From assembly GCF_020177375.1 (NCBI RefSeq), contig NZ_JAIWHV010000001.1, forward strand, positions 248,001 through 312,000: 64,000 nucleotides of DNA, in the 5' to 3' direction. The notes beneath the pieces are model-generated. The model made no database searches. It was not told the DNA's origin and saw only the letters and a program-made list of their open reading frames with translations. The position numbers and the translations under genes are program-made. The DNA comes from Saliphagus infecundisoli. GTDB lineage: Archaea > Halobacteriota > Halobacteria > Halobacteriales > Natrialbaceae. Below, piece after piece: positions 44,202 through 52,669 of the stretch (positions are counted from its first letter, which is position 1; each line of letters begins with the position of its first letter).

Positions 44202-44579
44202 ATGGTCGATCGAGCACCGATCGCGGTCGGTCTCGTCCTCGGAGCGGCGGTCCCGTCGATCGTCTACGCCGACGGCTACTGGGATCCCCAGCTCATGGCC
44301 GTTCTCGGGCTCACGTGGGCCGTTTCCGGATGGCTAATTGCCCGTAATTGGCGAATGATGCGGGAGGCACCGGAGCGCTGGGGCGCTTTGTATGCACTCC
44401 TCGTCGTCGGCGTCCCCGGGTTCGGAATCCACGCCGACCTCCCGCTCTCGGGCGATCTCTGGGACGTGCTACGACTGTTGGTGATCGGCGCACTCGCGGG
44501 AGCCGTCGCCCTCGGGATGGAGACGGCTCGCCCGGAGAGCCACCGCGAGGAGAGCAGGGTCACGACGCCCGCCGACTGA
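44202..44579 (+). CDS. four-helix membrane protein (125 aa), unrecognised
   Basis: The 125-residue product has four hydrophobic segments at about 8-24, 31-48, 62-78 and 88-106, with an RNWRMMREAPERW charged loop between helices two and three, and a charged C-terminal tail. A GATTTATTCC box 27-30 bp upstream suggests a leaderless transcript. I do not recognise the family; the strong hydrophobicity and promoter support it as real. Confidence 0.65.
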   Translation: MVDRAPIAVGLVLGAAVPSIVYADGYWDPQLMAVLGLTWAVSGWLIARNWRMMREAPERWGALYALLVVGVPGFGIHADLPLSGDLWDVLRLLVIGALAGAVALGMETARPESHREESRVTTPAD

Positions 44580-44602
44580 CCGGACGACCGGTCGAACCCG
44601 TC

Positions 44603-45088
44603 CTACAGCACGAACACCGAGAGAACGAATCCGAGAAAAACGGTCGCCGTCAGCAGCACCTGGATCGCCGTCGAGGCGAGGACGCCGACGGTGGCGTAGG
44701 CCGCGGATCGAGAACTCTCGCGGACGTCGCCGCCGAGGACGAACTCGAGTGCGAAGACCGTTCCGAACAGGCCCACCAGCAAGCCGATCGGGCCGGTAAT
44801 CAGAAAGAGGACGATCGAGACGACGACGGCGGCCACGGTCGTCGTCCAGGAGGCGCCGCCGTAGCGGGCAGCGCTGGCGCCCGCGAAGAGATCGACGAGT
44901 ACGGTAGTGACCGCGAGCACGGAGAGGACCGCGAGCGCGAGGAGTCCGGGTTCGGTAAAGCCCGACCCCCACCAGTAGAGCAGGAGGCCGGCGAGCGAGA
45001 GCGCGCCGCCGGGGACCATCGGGACGACCGTCCCGACGACGGCGCCGACGAGCAGGGCGACGGCCACGACCGCGACGACATCGACCAT
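44603..45088 (-). CDS. DUF456 family membrane protein
   Basis: The 161-residue protein contains about five hydrophobic segments with the DUF456 glycine pattern: 'GTVVPMVPGGALSLAGLLLYWW' near the N-terminus, 'GASWTTTVAAVVV', and 'LITGPIGLLVGLFGTVFALEF' where a GPxG turn recurs. Members are glycine-zipper-like membrane proteins of unknown function. ATG 45088 was chosen over 45139 since the extra residues are serine-rich and non-conserved in appearance. It is convergent with the gene at 44202. Confidence 0.85.
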   Translation of the reverse strand: MVDVVAVVAVALLVGAVVGTVVPMVPGGALSLAGLLLYWWGSGFTEPGLLALAVLSVLAVTTVLVDLFAGASAARYGGASWTTTVAAVVVSIVLFLITGPIGLLVGLFGTVFALEFVLGGDVRESSRSAAYATVGVLASTAIQVLLTATVFLGFVLSVFVL

Positions 45089-45297
45089 GGAGGCCGAAGA
45101 CGAGGAGGACTGAAAGGCCTGCCGTCCTGGGTCCGTCACTCCCGAACTCGGAGCCTCGAGCGGTTCGGCGCCACCGACGAGGTGATTCGAACGGAACGCG
45201 GCGGGTGGTGTCGGTTCCCGCTACCTCGAGTAGTTCCGGGCCGACCGGTGATCCGGCCGGAACGCAACCGTCGGCGCCGGCCGGGTGGTCCGGGAGA

Positions 45298-46233
45298 TCA
45301 AAAAGCCGTCCCGTCGGGCCCCTTCAGATCGAGGAACTCCCGGACCTGGTTGGGGGAGGCGGGCTCTCGTCCCGTCTGTTCGGCCGCCAGATCGACCAGT
45401 TTCGCGACGAGGTCGGCGTTGCTTTCGGCGAGTTCCCCCTTTCGAAGGTAGAGGTTGTCCTCCAGGCCGACGCGGGCGTGGCCGCCCATCGAGATCGCTT
45501 GCAGACCCAGCGGGAACTCGTTGCGGCCGGCGCCGATCACTGAAAACGAATACTGCTCGCCGAAGAGGTCCTCGGCGACGCGGTGCATGTGGGTCAGGTT
45601 CGCGGCGTCGGCACCGATCCCGCCGTGGATCCCGAGGACGAACTGGAGGTGAAGCGGAGACTCGAGAAGCCCCCGATCGAGCAGGTGCTTCGCGTTGTAG
45701 AGGTGGCCGACGTCGTAGCACTCGAGTTCGGGTTTCGTTCCGTGGGCGTCGAAGACCGGGAGGATCGTCTCGAGGTCTCCGAACGTGTTCCGGAAAATGA
45801 GGTCCTTGGTTCCCTCGAGATACGGCTCCTCCCAGTCGTGTTCGAACTCGTCGTACCTCTCGAGGAGCGGGTAGAGCCCGAAGTTGATCGAGCCCATGTT
45901 ACAGGAGGCCATCTCGGGGGCGAGTCGGGGGACGACGCCGATCCGCTCTCTCGGTGGGGAGGAGGGTTCGCCGCCGGTGGTCGGCTGGACGATGGCGTCG
46001 CTTTCCTTGCGGATCCGGGTCGCGACCTCGTCGAAGAGGTCGAAGTCGTTGACGGGTTCGCCCGTCTCGGGGTCCCGGACGTGGACGTGGACGACGTTGG
46101 CGCCGGCGTCGGCGGCGGCGATCGCCTCCTCGGCGATCTCCTCGGGCGTGATCGGGAGGGAAGGCGACATCGTCGGCGTGTGGATCGCCCCGGTCACCGC
46201 ACACGAGAGGACGAGGTCGTCGAACGAGCGCAT
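45298..46233 (-). CDS. BKACE (DUF849) beta-keto acid cleavage enzyme
   Basis: The 311-residue TIM-barrel protein shows the zinc motif 'VVHVHVRDPETGEPV' near residue 45. 'PTTGGEPS' and 'MGSINFGLYPLL' follow, and the C-terminal half has 'HGGIGADAANLTHM' and 'GGHARVGLEDNLYL', conserved across 3-keto-5-aminohexanoate cleavage enzymes. The family condenses a beta-keto acid with acetyl-CoA to give acetoacetate and a CoA ester; the substrate varies between subgroups and cannot be assigned. No lysine-fermentation genes are near. It is divergent from the amphi-Trp gene. Confidence 0.93.
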   Translation of the reverse strand: MRSFDDLVLSCAVTGAIHTPTMSPSLPITPEEIAEEAIAAADAGANVVHVHVRDPETGEPVNDFDLFDEVATRIRKESDAIVQPTTGGEPSSPPRERIGVVPRLAPEMASCNMGSINFGLYPLLERYDEFEHDWEEPYLEGTKDLIFRNTFGDLETILPVFDAHGTKPELECYDVGHLYNAKHLLDRGLLESPLHLQFVLGIHGGIGADAANLTHMHRVAEDLFGEQYSFSVIGAGRNEFPLGLQAISMGGHARVGLEDNLYLRKGELAESNADLVAKLVDLAAEQTGREPASPNQVREFLDLKGPDGTAF

Positions 46234-46326
46234 ACGCGGGGATGGGGCCGTCGGACCGTAAGTACTCGCCCCGCTCCGTCGCCTGCAACGCGTAGCTTTA
46301 CCCGGTCGGTCGGTGATGTGGACTGT

Positions 46327-46809
46327 ATGGTTTCGATGAATCAGGAGCGAGAGCGGACGCGAAGCGAGGTCGCCGACTACCTCCGGGAGTTCGCCGACGA
46401 ACTCGATCCCGCGGGCTCGCGGACGGCCGACACGAGAACCGACGCCGGAGCCGGCCGGACCGACCGCACGGCGACCGAAAGCGGTGCCGGCACGCCGGGA
46501 ACCGGGACCGGCGACGACTCGTTGACCGACGACGACAGCACGCTGACCGCCGACGACGATCGAGCCGGAGACGCGGGCGCGGACGCGACGACGGACGCGA
46601 ACGCCGCGAACCGGAACGCGGGCGACCGGGTGACGATCATCGTCGGCAACGAGAGCGCGACGATCAACCCGCCCGAGACGCTCGACTTCGCGGTCGACGT
46701 CGACACCGACTCGTCGCTTTTGGGTACTGGCGCCGACCGGTCGGCGACGTTCTCGCTGCGGTGGTCCGAGGAACACGTCGAGGCCGACGACTCCCTGGAA
46801 GTCGAATAA
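46327..46809 (+). CDS. amphi-Trp domain protein with a long disordered insert
   Basis: The 160-residue protein has the two halves of an amphi-Trp domain. 'RSEVADYLREFADELD' is at the N-terminus, and 'DRVTIIVGNESATINPPETLDFAVDVD' with 'FSLRWSE' is in the C-terminal 60 residues. Between them lies an unusual ~70-residue Asp/Thr/Ala/Gly-rich low-complexity stretch where related proteins have a short linker. The function is unknown. A second in-frame ATG at 46336 could be the start. Confidence 0.8.
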   Translation: MVSMNQERERTRSEVADYLREFADELDPAGSRTADTRTDAGAGRTDRTATESGAGTPGTGTGDDSLTDDDSTLTADDDRAGDAGADATTDANAANRNAGDRVTIIVGNESATINPPETLDFAVDVDTDSSLLGTGADRSATFSLRWSEEHVEADDSLEVE

Positions 46810-46814
46810 TCGGG

Positions 46815-48017
46815 TTACCGCCGGAGCAGCAGGTAGCCGGCGGCACCCAGAAGGGCCATTCCGCTCCCACAGACGACGAGGAGCGCGCGGTAGCCCTCGG
46901 CGGGCACCGGAAAGAACGTCTCGGCGACGAACGGCACCGCGGTCGGACCGACGGTCTGGCCGAGACGGAGCACGCTCGTTCGAAGCCCCATCACCCCCGC
47001 CCGGAGCCGATCGGAGACGAGCGTGATAACCGTCGTGTCGATCGAGGGCATCACGATCCCGAAGCCGACGCCGAACGCGAGCAGGGCGACCCCGACGAGG
47101 ATCGGCGAGGGCGCGAGCCGGACGCCGATCAGGCTCGCGCCGTAGGCGACGAAGCCGAGCGCGACGAGTTCGGGCGCCGAGCGCCACTCCGAGACCCGGC
47201 CGTACTGCGAGGAGACCGTCGCGCTCGCGACCGACACCATCGCCAGTACGGGACCGATCGCGCCGGCGCCGAGGCCGAACTGATCGGCGAGCAGGAGGGG
47301 CAGTGCAGTGAGGACCAGTCCATAAAAGACGGTGAAGACGACGAAGATGGCGGCGAAGATCGCGAGCGCCTCCGGGGTTCGGAGGACGTCCCGAAGCCCG
47401 CGGAGATACGTCCGGAGATCGCTCGAGCGTTCCTGGTGGGGTTCCTCGAGGACGAACAGGGTGACGACGCCCACGACGACGGCGACCCCGAAAAAGAGGA
47501 AGGGGACGTTCCACCGGATCGCGCCCAGCGTGCCGCCGATCAGGGGGTAGATCGCCGCGCCCGTCCCGAGGGTGCTCCCGTTGAGTCCCATCACGGCGTC
47601 CCTGCGGGTGCCCTCGTAGAAGTCGCCGATCATCGTCACTGCGAGGGTGACGAGTGCGCTCGCGCCGATCCCCTGGAGGAATCGCAGGCCGAGGACGGCC
47701 CGGAAGCTCTCGACGAAGGCGACGCCCGCGCCGGCGGTTCCGAACACGAAGAGCAGGGGAACGATCACGCGACGGCGCCCGAGGCGGTCGGCGACCAGCC
47801 CGATGAAGGGGGTGAGGACGATCCCGGGGAGGGTGTAGGCGGTGATGACGAGGCCGACCTGGGCGTCGCTGACGCCGAAGGCCGCCCGGAGGTCGGGGAG
47901 GACGGGGCTGACCATCGAGACGCCCATGACGCCGACCAGTGAGCTGGCGAGGATGACGTAGAGCGCGCTCGAGTCCCAGGGAACGGCGGACATTCCCGTC
48001 TCTTCGGTCGCGGTCAT
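46815..48017 (-). CDS. major facilitator superfamily transporter
   Basis: The 400-residue protein has twelve predicted helices. The MFS A-motif region reads 'GLVADRLGRRRVIVP' between helices two and three, and an equivalent 'TVSSQYGRVSEW' segment lies in the second half. It resembles drug:H+ antiporter-type exporters; the substrate is not predictable. It is convergent with the amphi-Trp gene (5 bp apart) and separated from aIF1A by 105 bp. Confidence 0.93.
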   Translation of the reverse strand: MTATEETGMSAVPWDSSALYVILASSLVGVMGVSMVSPVLPDLRAAFGVSDAQVGLVITAYTLPGIVLTPFIGLVADRLGRRRVIVPLLFVFGTAGAGVAFVESFRAVLGLRFLQGIGASALVTLAVTMIGDFYEGTRRDAVMGLNGSTLGTGAAIYPLIGGTLGAIRWNVPFLFFGVAVVVGVVTLFVLEEPHQERSSDLRTYLRGLRDVLRTPEALAIFAAIFVVFTVFYGLVLTALPLLLADQFGLGAGAIGPVLAMVSVASATVSSQYGRVSEWRSAPELVALGFVAYGASLIGVRLAPSPILVGVALLAFGVGFGIVMPSIDTTVITLVSDRLRAGVMGLRTSVLRLGQTVGPTAVPFVAETFFPVPAEGYRALLVVCGSGMALLGAAGYLLLRR

Positions 48018-48122
48018 CTCTCGTTCGGACCTGCCCGTCGGCGGTACGTCGGGGTTCCGGTACCGGAAAACCAGCCGCGACGGAGCCGTCGCTGGTAGGG
48101 GAAACGAGCGATCAGGAGCGGA

Positions 48123-48407
48123 TTAGTCGATGTGGCCTTCGCGGCGGAGCTGGGCGGCGTCCTGGTTGGAGTAGCGCCACTCGATGTTGGCCTTCTCGTC
48201 CTGCCAGTCCCAGGGCTCGACGAGGACGACGTCGTCCTCCTCGATCCAGGTGCGGTACTTCATCCGGCCGGGGATCCGGCCCATGCGCTCTTTCCCGTCC
48301 TCACAGCGGACGCGGACGTGGTTGCCGCCGTTGTGTTCGGTGACCACCGCGAACAGCTCGTCGTCGTTGGGCATGCGGAGGTTCCGACTCTCTCGTTCGT
48401 TACTCAC
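48123..48407 (-). CDS. translation initiation factor aIF1A, divergent paralogue
   Basis: The 94-residue protein is an OB-fold factor that promotes initiator tRNA binding to the small subunit. It has the family pattern '[16 protein letters not shown]', '[19 protein letters not shown]', '[26 protein letters not shown]' and a C-terminal '[12 protein letters not shown]'. The OB loop reads [12 protein letters not shown] where I recall most haloarchaeal copies as having a 'GxNRVKVRC'-like sequence, so this may be the second paralogue many haloarchaea carry. GTG 48407 is the start. Confidence 0.93.
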   Translation of the reverse strand: MSNERESRNLRMPNDDELFAVVTEHNGGNHVRVRCEDGKERMGRIPGRMKYRTWIEEDDVVLVEPWDWQDEKANIEWRYSNQDAAQLRREGHID

Positions 48408-48566
48408 ACCGTACTGTAGGAGGGGCAGACGGTTAAGTGATCGGTGACGGATGGGAGCGTTCCGCATCCGGCCCAGTGCTTAAGCTCCGCGAGCGCCACG
48501 AGATACCATGGACTGTACGGATCGACGGTCGGGGGAGGGAGGTCTCCGAAAGCGAGCGGCCGGGGG

Positions 48567-48839
48567 ATGGCGATGAGCCTCTTCAGCGACCTGGGCGAGA
48601 AGGTCGAACGGTTCAAACAGAGCGCCGTCTCCGCTAGCGAGGACCAAGCCGAGTTCGTCTGCCGGGCGTGTGAGGAGCCGGTGTTTACCGACCAGGAGCG
48701 CTGTCCCCACTGTGGGGCCGAGGCGGTCGAGCGGGTCCCGGCAAGGGAGGACGCTCCCCCGGAGGAGGGATCGAGAGCGTCCGGTTCCGAAGGCGAATCC
48801 GGCGGAACCGACCGGACCGATCGGCCCGACCGCGAATAG
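48567..48839 (+). CDS. small zinc-ribbon protein (90 aa)
   Basis: The 90-residue protein has an N-terminal amphipathic helix ('SLFSDLGEKVERFKQSA'), a zinc ribbon with C32/C35 and C46/C49 ('CRAC', 'CPHC') and an acidic Ser/Gly-rich disordered tail of about 35 residues. Starts at 48567 or 48573 are equally possible. The family is widespread in haloarchaea without assigned function. It is divergent from aIF1A and convergent with the halogenase-like gene, 4 bp apart. Confidence 0.75.
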   Translation: MAMSLFSDLGEKVERFKQSAVSASEDQAEFVCRACEEPVFTDQERCPHCGAEAVERVPAREDAPPEEGSRASGSEGESGGTDRTDRPDRE

Positions 48840-48843
48840 GGGT

Positions 48844-50415
48844 TCAGTTCTCGAAGCCGGGATGGAACGTGGTGTAGAACTCCGCGTAGCTGAGGAAGTC
48901 GTCGATCCGGTCGCCGACCGAGTCGGTGTACTCCTCGACACGGGAGACGACCGCCGGGTCGGGCTCGTGGTCGATCCCCTTGTGGAACTCCGACTCGACG
49001 CCCAGGCCCTGGAGGACGAGGTAGTAGAGATAGTAGTTGTTCAGGTCCGTCGCCGTCCGCGTGAGCGATGCCCGCGTTCCGGGCGCACAGAAGCCCGACG
49101 CCCGGTAGCTCTCGACCTGTTCGATCGGGCCGGGGTTGATCTCGCGGGCCTCGGTCCAGAAGGGGGTCTCGCCCGAGTTGTACTTGTAGTAGAGGCTGAC
49201 GAAGTCGTAGATCTCCTCCCAGGTCGCCCGCGTCGTCTCGTTGAACAGTTCCCGGACCCCGTCGTGGTTGATCCGGCCGTGCATCCCCAGGAACATCGCC
49301 AGCCGGTCGGCCAGTTTGGCCGAGGTCGTAAGCGCCGTCGACTGGAGGGGCTCGACGAAGCCGACCGCGTTCCCGACGGCGACGCAGTTGTTCGCCCAGG
49401 GGGTTTCGAGGACGCCCGACTCGAAGCGGTAGCGGCGGGTCTCGTCGGGGTCGATCCTCTCGGCACGGGTCTCGACGAACTCCGCGAGCGCCGCCTCGTC
49501 GTCGATGTGCTCCGAGGAGTAGACGTAGCCGAGATCGCGGACGTCGACCGTGTCGATCTGCCAGAACCAGCCCGCTTCCCCGGAGGTGACGACGGTCGCC
49601 GAGACGATGTCGTCGAACGAGACGTCGGTCGTGGCGACGACCGCGGAGTCGACCGGAAGATCGAACTCCCGGAGGGACGTTCCGAGTTCGGTCATCAGAA
49701 GCCGCCGGAAGCCCGAGGCGTCGACGTAGAGGTCGGCGGCGTACTCCCGGGCGCCGGCGATCGAGTCGATCCAGCCCTCGGAGCTCTCGACGGCCTCGAT
49801 CCGGTCGTCGATCAGGTCGATCCCGCGTTCCCGACAGAGCGTCCGCAGGAATCGGTTGAAGCTCTCGGAGTTGAAGTGATAGGAGGCGTCCGGTAGCCCC
49901 TTCTGGATGTCGAAGACGTTCTCGTCGTCGAGTACCATCGGGGTCTTCCCGGGGGTTTCGGCGAGTTCGTTGTACAGCGTGGTGTACTCCCCGACCTCGT
50001 AGCGGTGGTGGAACTCGTCGAACACCGCCTCGTTCTCGGGGCTCAGCGACTCCCGTCGGGTCGTCGGCTCGACCCACTTCCCCAGGTCGACCTGGCTGAC
50101 CGTCGGGAGGGGCTTTCCCAGCGGGCTGTGGAATTCCTTGCCACACCAGTCCTTCAGGTAGACCGTGCTCTTGAACCCGAGTTTCACCTCCTCGACCAGC
50201 CGAGTGGGGCTGATCTCGAGGCGGTCGTGGAGGAAGGTAAGCAGGTACCGGAGCGTGCTCTTGCCGACCTCGGGCACCGACTGGTCGAAGTCGTCGACGA
50301 CGAATATCTCCGGGTCGTCGAGCCCCTTCTCCAGGGCCAGCGCGGTGAGCAGTCCGGCGTCGCCGCCGCCGACGATCCCGATCGAGTCGATCCTGTACCG
50401 AATGTCACTCCCCAT
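48844..50415 (-). CDS. flavin-dependent halogenase-like (tryptophan halogenase family) protein
   Basis: The 523-residue protein has the FAD motif 'GIVGGGDAG' (13-21) and the conserved lysine of flavin halogenases at K82 ('LGFKSTVYLKDW'), at nearly the same position as K79 of PrnA. The WxWxIP motif reads WFWQID (283-288), with the proline lost. The segment that in PrnA holds the catalytic glutamate ('PLES') reads 'EPLQST' (355-360), so that residue is Gln358. Fold and flavin use are secure; halogenation is doubtful. It lies 76 bp after the spermidine-synthase-like gene on the same strand. ATG 50415 is used. Confidence 0.85.
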   Translation of the reverse strand: MGSDIRYRIDSIGIVGGGDAGLLTALALEKGLDDPEIFVVDDFDQSVPEVGKSTLRYLLTFLHDRLEISPTRLVEEVKLGFKSTVYLKDWCGKEFHSPLGKPLPTVSQVDLGKWVEPTTRRESLSPENEAVFDEFHHRYEVGEYTTLYNELAETPGKTPMVLDDENVFDIQKGLPDASYHFNSESFNRFLRTLCRERGIDLIDDRIEAVESSEGWIDSIAGAREYAADLYVDASGFRRLLMTELGTSLREFDLPVDSAVVATTDVSFDDIVSATVVTSGEAGWFWQIDTVDVRDLGYVYSSEHIDDEAALAEFVETRAERIDPDETRRYRFESGVLETPWANNCVAVGNAVGFVEPLQSTALTTSAKLADRLAMFLGMHGRINHDGVRELFNETTRATWEEIYDFVSLYYKYNSGETPFWTEAREINPGPIEQVESYRASGFCAPGTRASLTRTATDLNNYYLYYLVLQGLGVESEFHKGIDHEPDPAVVSRVEEYTDSVGDRIDDFLSYAEFYTTFHPGFEN

Positions 50416-50491
50416 CAATCACCAAAAATAGCCAGGGTCAGTATAAACCCTCCTCTCGGTCGATCTCCACGGCCGGATCCTCGACGCCGAG

Positions 50492-52159
50492 CTACGTGCC
50501 CGGAGCCAGGGGCGGCGGAGCCGACGCGCCGGCGGCCGGACCGGGAGCGATCGACTCGACGCCGCCGGAGCCGTTCCCGGTGTTCTCCTCGCTTCCGTCG
50601 GTTTCGCCGGTCGCGTTCGTCTCCTCGACGACGTATCGCTGGCCGATCATCGGGTCCAGCAGGTCGTCGACGGTCGCCCGGTCGTCCCGGAGGACCGGCA
50701 CGTCGTCGGTCCGGGGTTTCTCGAGGTAGCCGTCGATCTCGCCGCCCATATTGAGGCCGATATCGCGGTCGTCGTTCCGTTCCGCGAGCTCCGCCTCCGA
50801 GAGGCGGTCGTCGCTCTTGGTGGCGACGACCTCGACGTTCTGGACGACGTTCGCGTCGGCGGTCCGGAAGGCGTACGTCTGGGCGAAGACCTCGTCGATG
50901 GTCCGGTACTGCGAGCGGTAGAACTCCGAGGCGGGGCCCGCCGGCGCCGAGATCACGTTCGCGACGAGGACGCCGTCGGCCGAGAGCCGGTCGTGGACGA
51001 CGCTCATGAACTCCCGGGTCGTGAGCTCGAAGGGAACCTTGTCGATCCTGTAGGCGTCGAGGACGATGGCGTCGTACTCGCGGTCGGTCTCCTGGAGGAA
51101 GGTTCGACCGCCGTCGTTGTAGACGTTGAGCCGCTCGTCGTCGGTGTCGACCTCGAAGTAGGTGTCGGCGGCGTCGATCACCTCGGGATCGATCTCGACG
51201 ACGTCGACCGTCACGTCGTCGTCGTTCTCGAGGAAGGCTTTGGGACCGGTGAACCCGCCCCCGCCGACGAACAGCACCCGGTCGATGTCGTCGGGGTCGT
51301 CGGCCATCAGGTACGGCATGTGGAAGTAGCGGGTGTAGTCGAAGACGTGGCGGGTCGGCTCGTCCTTGTTCATCGCGCTGTGGCGTTTCCCGTCCAGGTA
51401 CAGCGTCCGGGTGTCGCCGCTGTCGACGACCTCGAGTTCCTGGTAGGGCGTCTGGGTCTCGTAGACGACCTGACCCTGGACGGAGTAGCCGAGCGGGCCG
51501 CCGGCGACGGCGCCGACCAGACAGATGGTCACGACCGCCGCGCTGATCGCGGGCCGGCGCGGGATCTGCGGCGCCTCGATGGCGATGGCGGTCACCACGA
51601 GCAGGAGGCCAAGGATCAGGCCGATCCGGTCGATCGAGAGCCGGGGGATGAGCAGGAACGTCGTCCCGAACGTGCCGACGAGGCTCCCGATCGTCCCCAG
51701 CGCGTAGACGTGTCCGGAGGCCTCGCCGGTGCCGGTCTTCCCCGAGAGCTGGGCGCCGTAGGGGCTGACGAACCCGAGGAGGTAGGTTGGCGGGCCAAAG
51801 AGGATCGTGATCGCCGGCAGGGAGGCATACCGGCTGGGAAGGGGAATCGCCGCCGTCGTCGTCAGCAGGGCCTCGTGGGCGAACACGAGGAAGGCGACGT
51901 AGCCCGCCGTCGCCAGGAACAACCAGGTCAGCTCCCGGAGGGTGGTGTGTGCCGCCCGCTTGCCGCCCTGGTGGTAGCCCAGAGAGAGGGCCGCCAGACT
52001 GACCCCGATGATGCTCCCCCAGGTGTAGATGCTGCTGCCGAACTGGGGAGCGACGATCCGTCCCGCCAGGATCTCCAGGCCCATGCTGACGGTCCCGGAG
52101 ACGAACACCGCCAGCTCCGGCCTCGTAACGCGCGGAACCCGCTCGGAGACTCCCGACAT
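50492..52159 (-). CDS. membrane protein fused to spermidine-synthase-like domain
   Basis: The 555-residue protein has about seven N-terminal helices (residues ~10-235) similar to the MFS-like part of fused spermidine synthases. A class I methyltransferase/aminopropyltransferase fold follows: 'DRVLFVGGGGFTGPKAF', 'VDVVEIDPEVIDAA' and 'EYDAIVLDAYRID'. A ~60-residue Gly/Glu/Pro-rich tail closes it. Substrates are unknown; polyamine synthesis is not assured because active-site tyrosines and aspartates cannot be confirmed by eye. It is probably co-transcribed with the halogenase-like gene downstream. Confidence 0.87.
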   Translation of the reverse strand: MSGVSERVPRVTRPELAVFVSGTVSMGLEILAGRIVAPQFGSSIYTWGSIIGVSLAALSLGYHQGGKRAAHTTLRELTWLFLATAGYVAFLVFAHEALLTTTAAIPLPSRYASLPAITILFGPPTYLLGFVSPYGAQLSGKTGTGEASGHVYALGTIGSLVGTFGTTFLLIPRLSIDRIGLILGLLLVVTAIAIEAPQIPRRPAISAAVVTICLVGAVAGGPLGYSVQGQVVYETQTPYQELEVVDSGDTRTLYLDGKRHSAMNKDEPTRHVFDYTRYFHMPYLMADDPDDIDRVLFVGGGGFTGPKAFLENDDDVTVDVVEIDPEVIDAADTYFEVDTDDERLNVYNDGGRTFLQETDREYDAIVLDAYRIDKVPFELTTREFMSVVHDRLSADGVLVANVISAPAGPASEFYRSQYRTIDEVFAQTYAFRTADANVVQNVEVVATKSDDRLSEAELAERNDDRDIGLNMGGEIDGYLEKPRTDDVPVLRDDRATVDDLLDPMIGQRYVVEETNATGETDGSEENTGNGSGGVESIAPGPAAGASAPPPLAPGT

Positions 52160-52297
52160 CTGGACCGGCTAGGCCGAGCGCACAATTACAGTTGTCGATG
52201 GCCCGACGGGAGCCAGCCACCGGCACCTTCGGGGAGTACCTCCGCCGGCCGTCCCGCCGGGACGAGCTTTTTGGGCCCGACGGACGACGGTCTGGAC

Positions 52298-52663
52298 GTG
52301 TACTCACACGTCAGCTTAGAGGACGTCGACGCCCGCGAACTCGAGGACGGGGCACCGATCCTGCGGTCGGTCGGCATCGACCTCCAGCCCGAGGAGATGC
52401 GCCCGTCGGTCTGGGAGTACGACGCCGGCGAGGAGAACGTCTTCCACCGACAGGGGAGCCAGGAGGAGCTGTACGTCGTCCTCGAGGGGAGCTTCGACGT
52501 GACGATCGAACGCGACGACGAGCGCGAGGTCCTCGCCGTCGAGGCGGGCGACTACCTGGTCGTTCCCCCGGAGTCCTGGCGCCAGCTGTCGGCCCGCGAG
52601 CCGAGCCGGGTGCTCGTCGTCGGCGCGCCGAACGTCGCCGACGACGGGATCGTCGAGGACTGA
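52298..52663 (+). CDS. cupin-domain protein
   Basis: The 121-residue single-domain cupin carries 'SQEELYVVLEGSFDVTI', the first cupin motif with its glutamate, and 'VEAGDYLVVPPESW', the second. The usual metal histidines of motif 1 are reduced: 'FHRQGSQEELY' has one His. Start GTG 52298 is about 30 bp after a GCTTTTTGGG box, which suggests a leaderless transcript. The family includes sugar isomerases, dioxygenases and ligand sensors; no specific role is assignable. Confidence 0.85.
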   Translation: MYSHVSLEDVDARELEDGAPILRSVGIDLQPEEMRPSVWEYDAGEENVFHRQGSQEELYVVLEGSFDVTIERDDEREVLAVEAGDYLVVPPESWRQLSAREPSRVLVVGAPNVADDGIVED

Positions 52664-52669
52664 CCGAGG

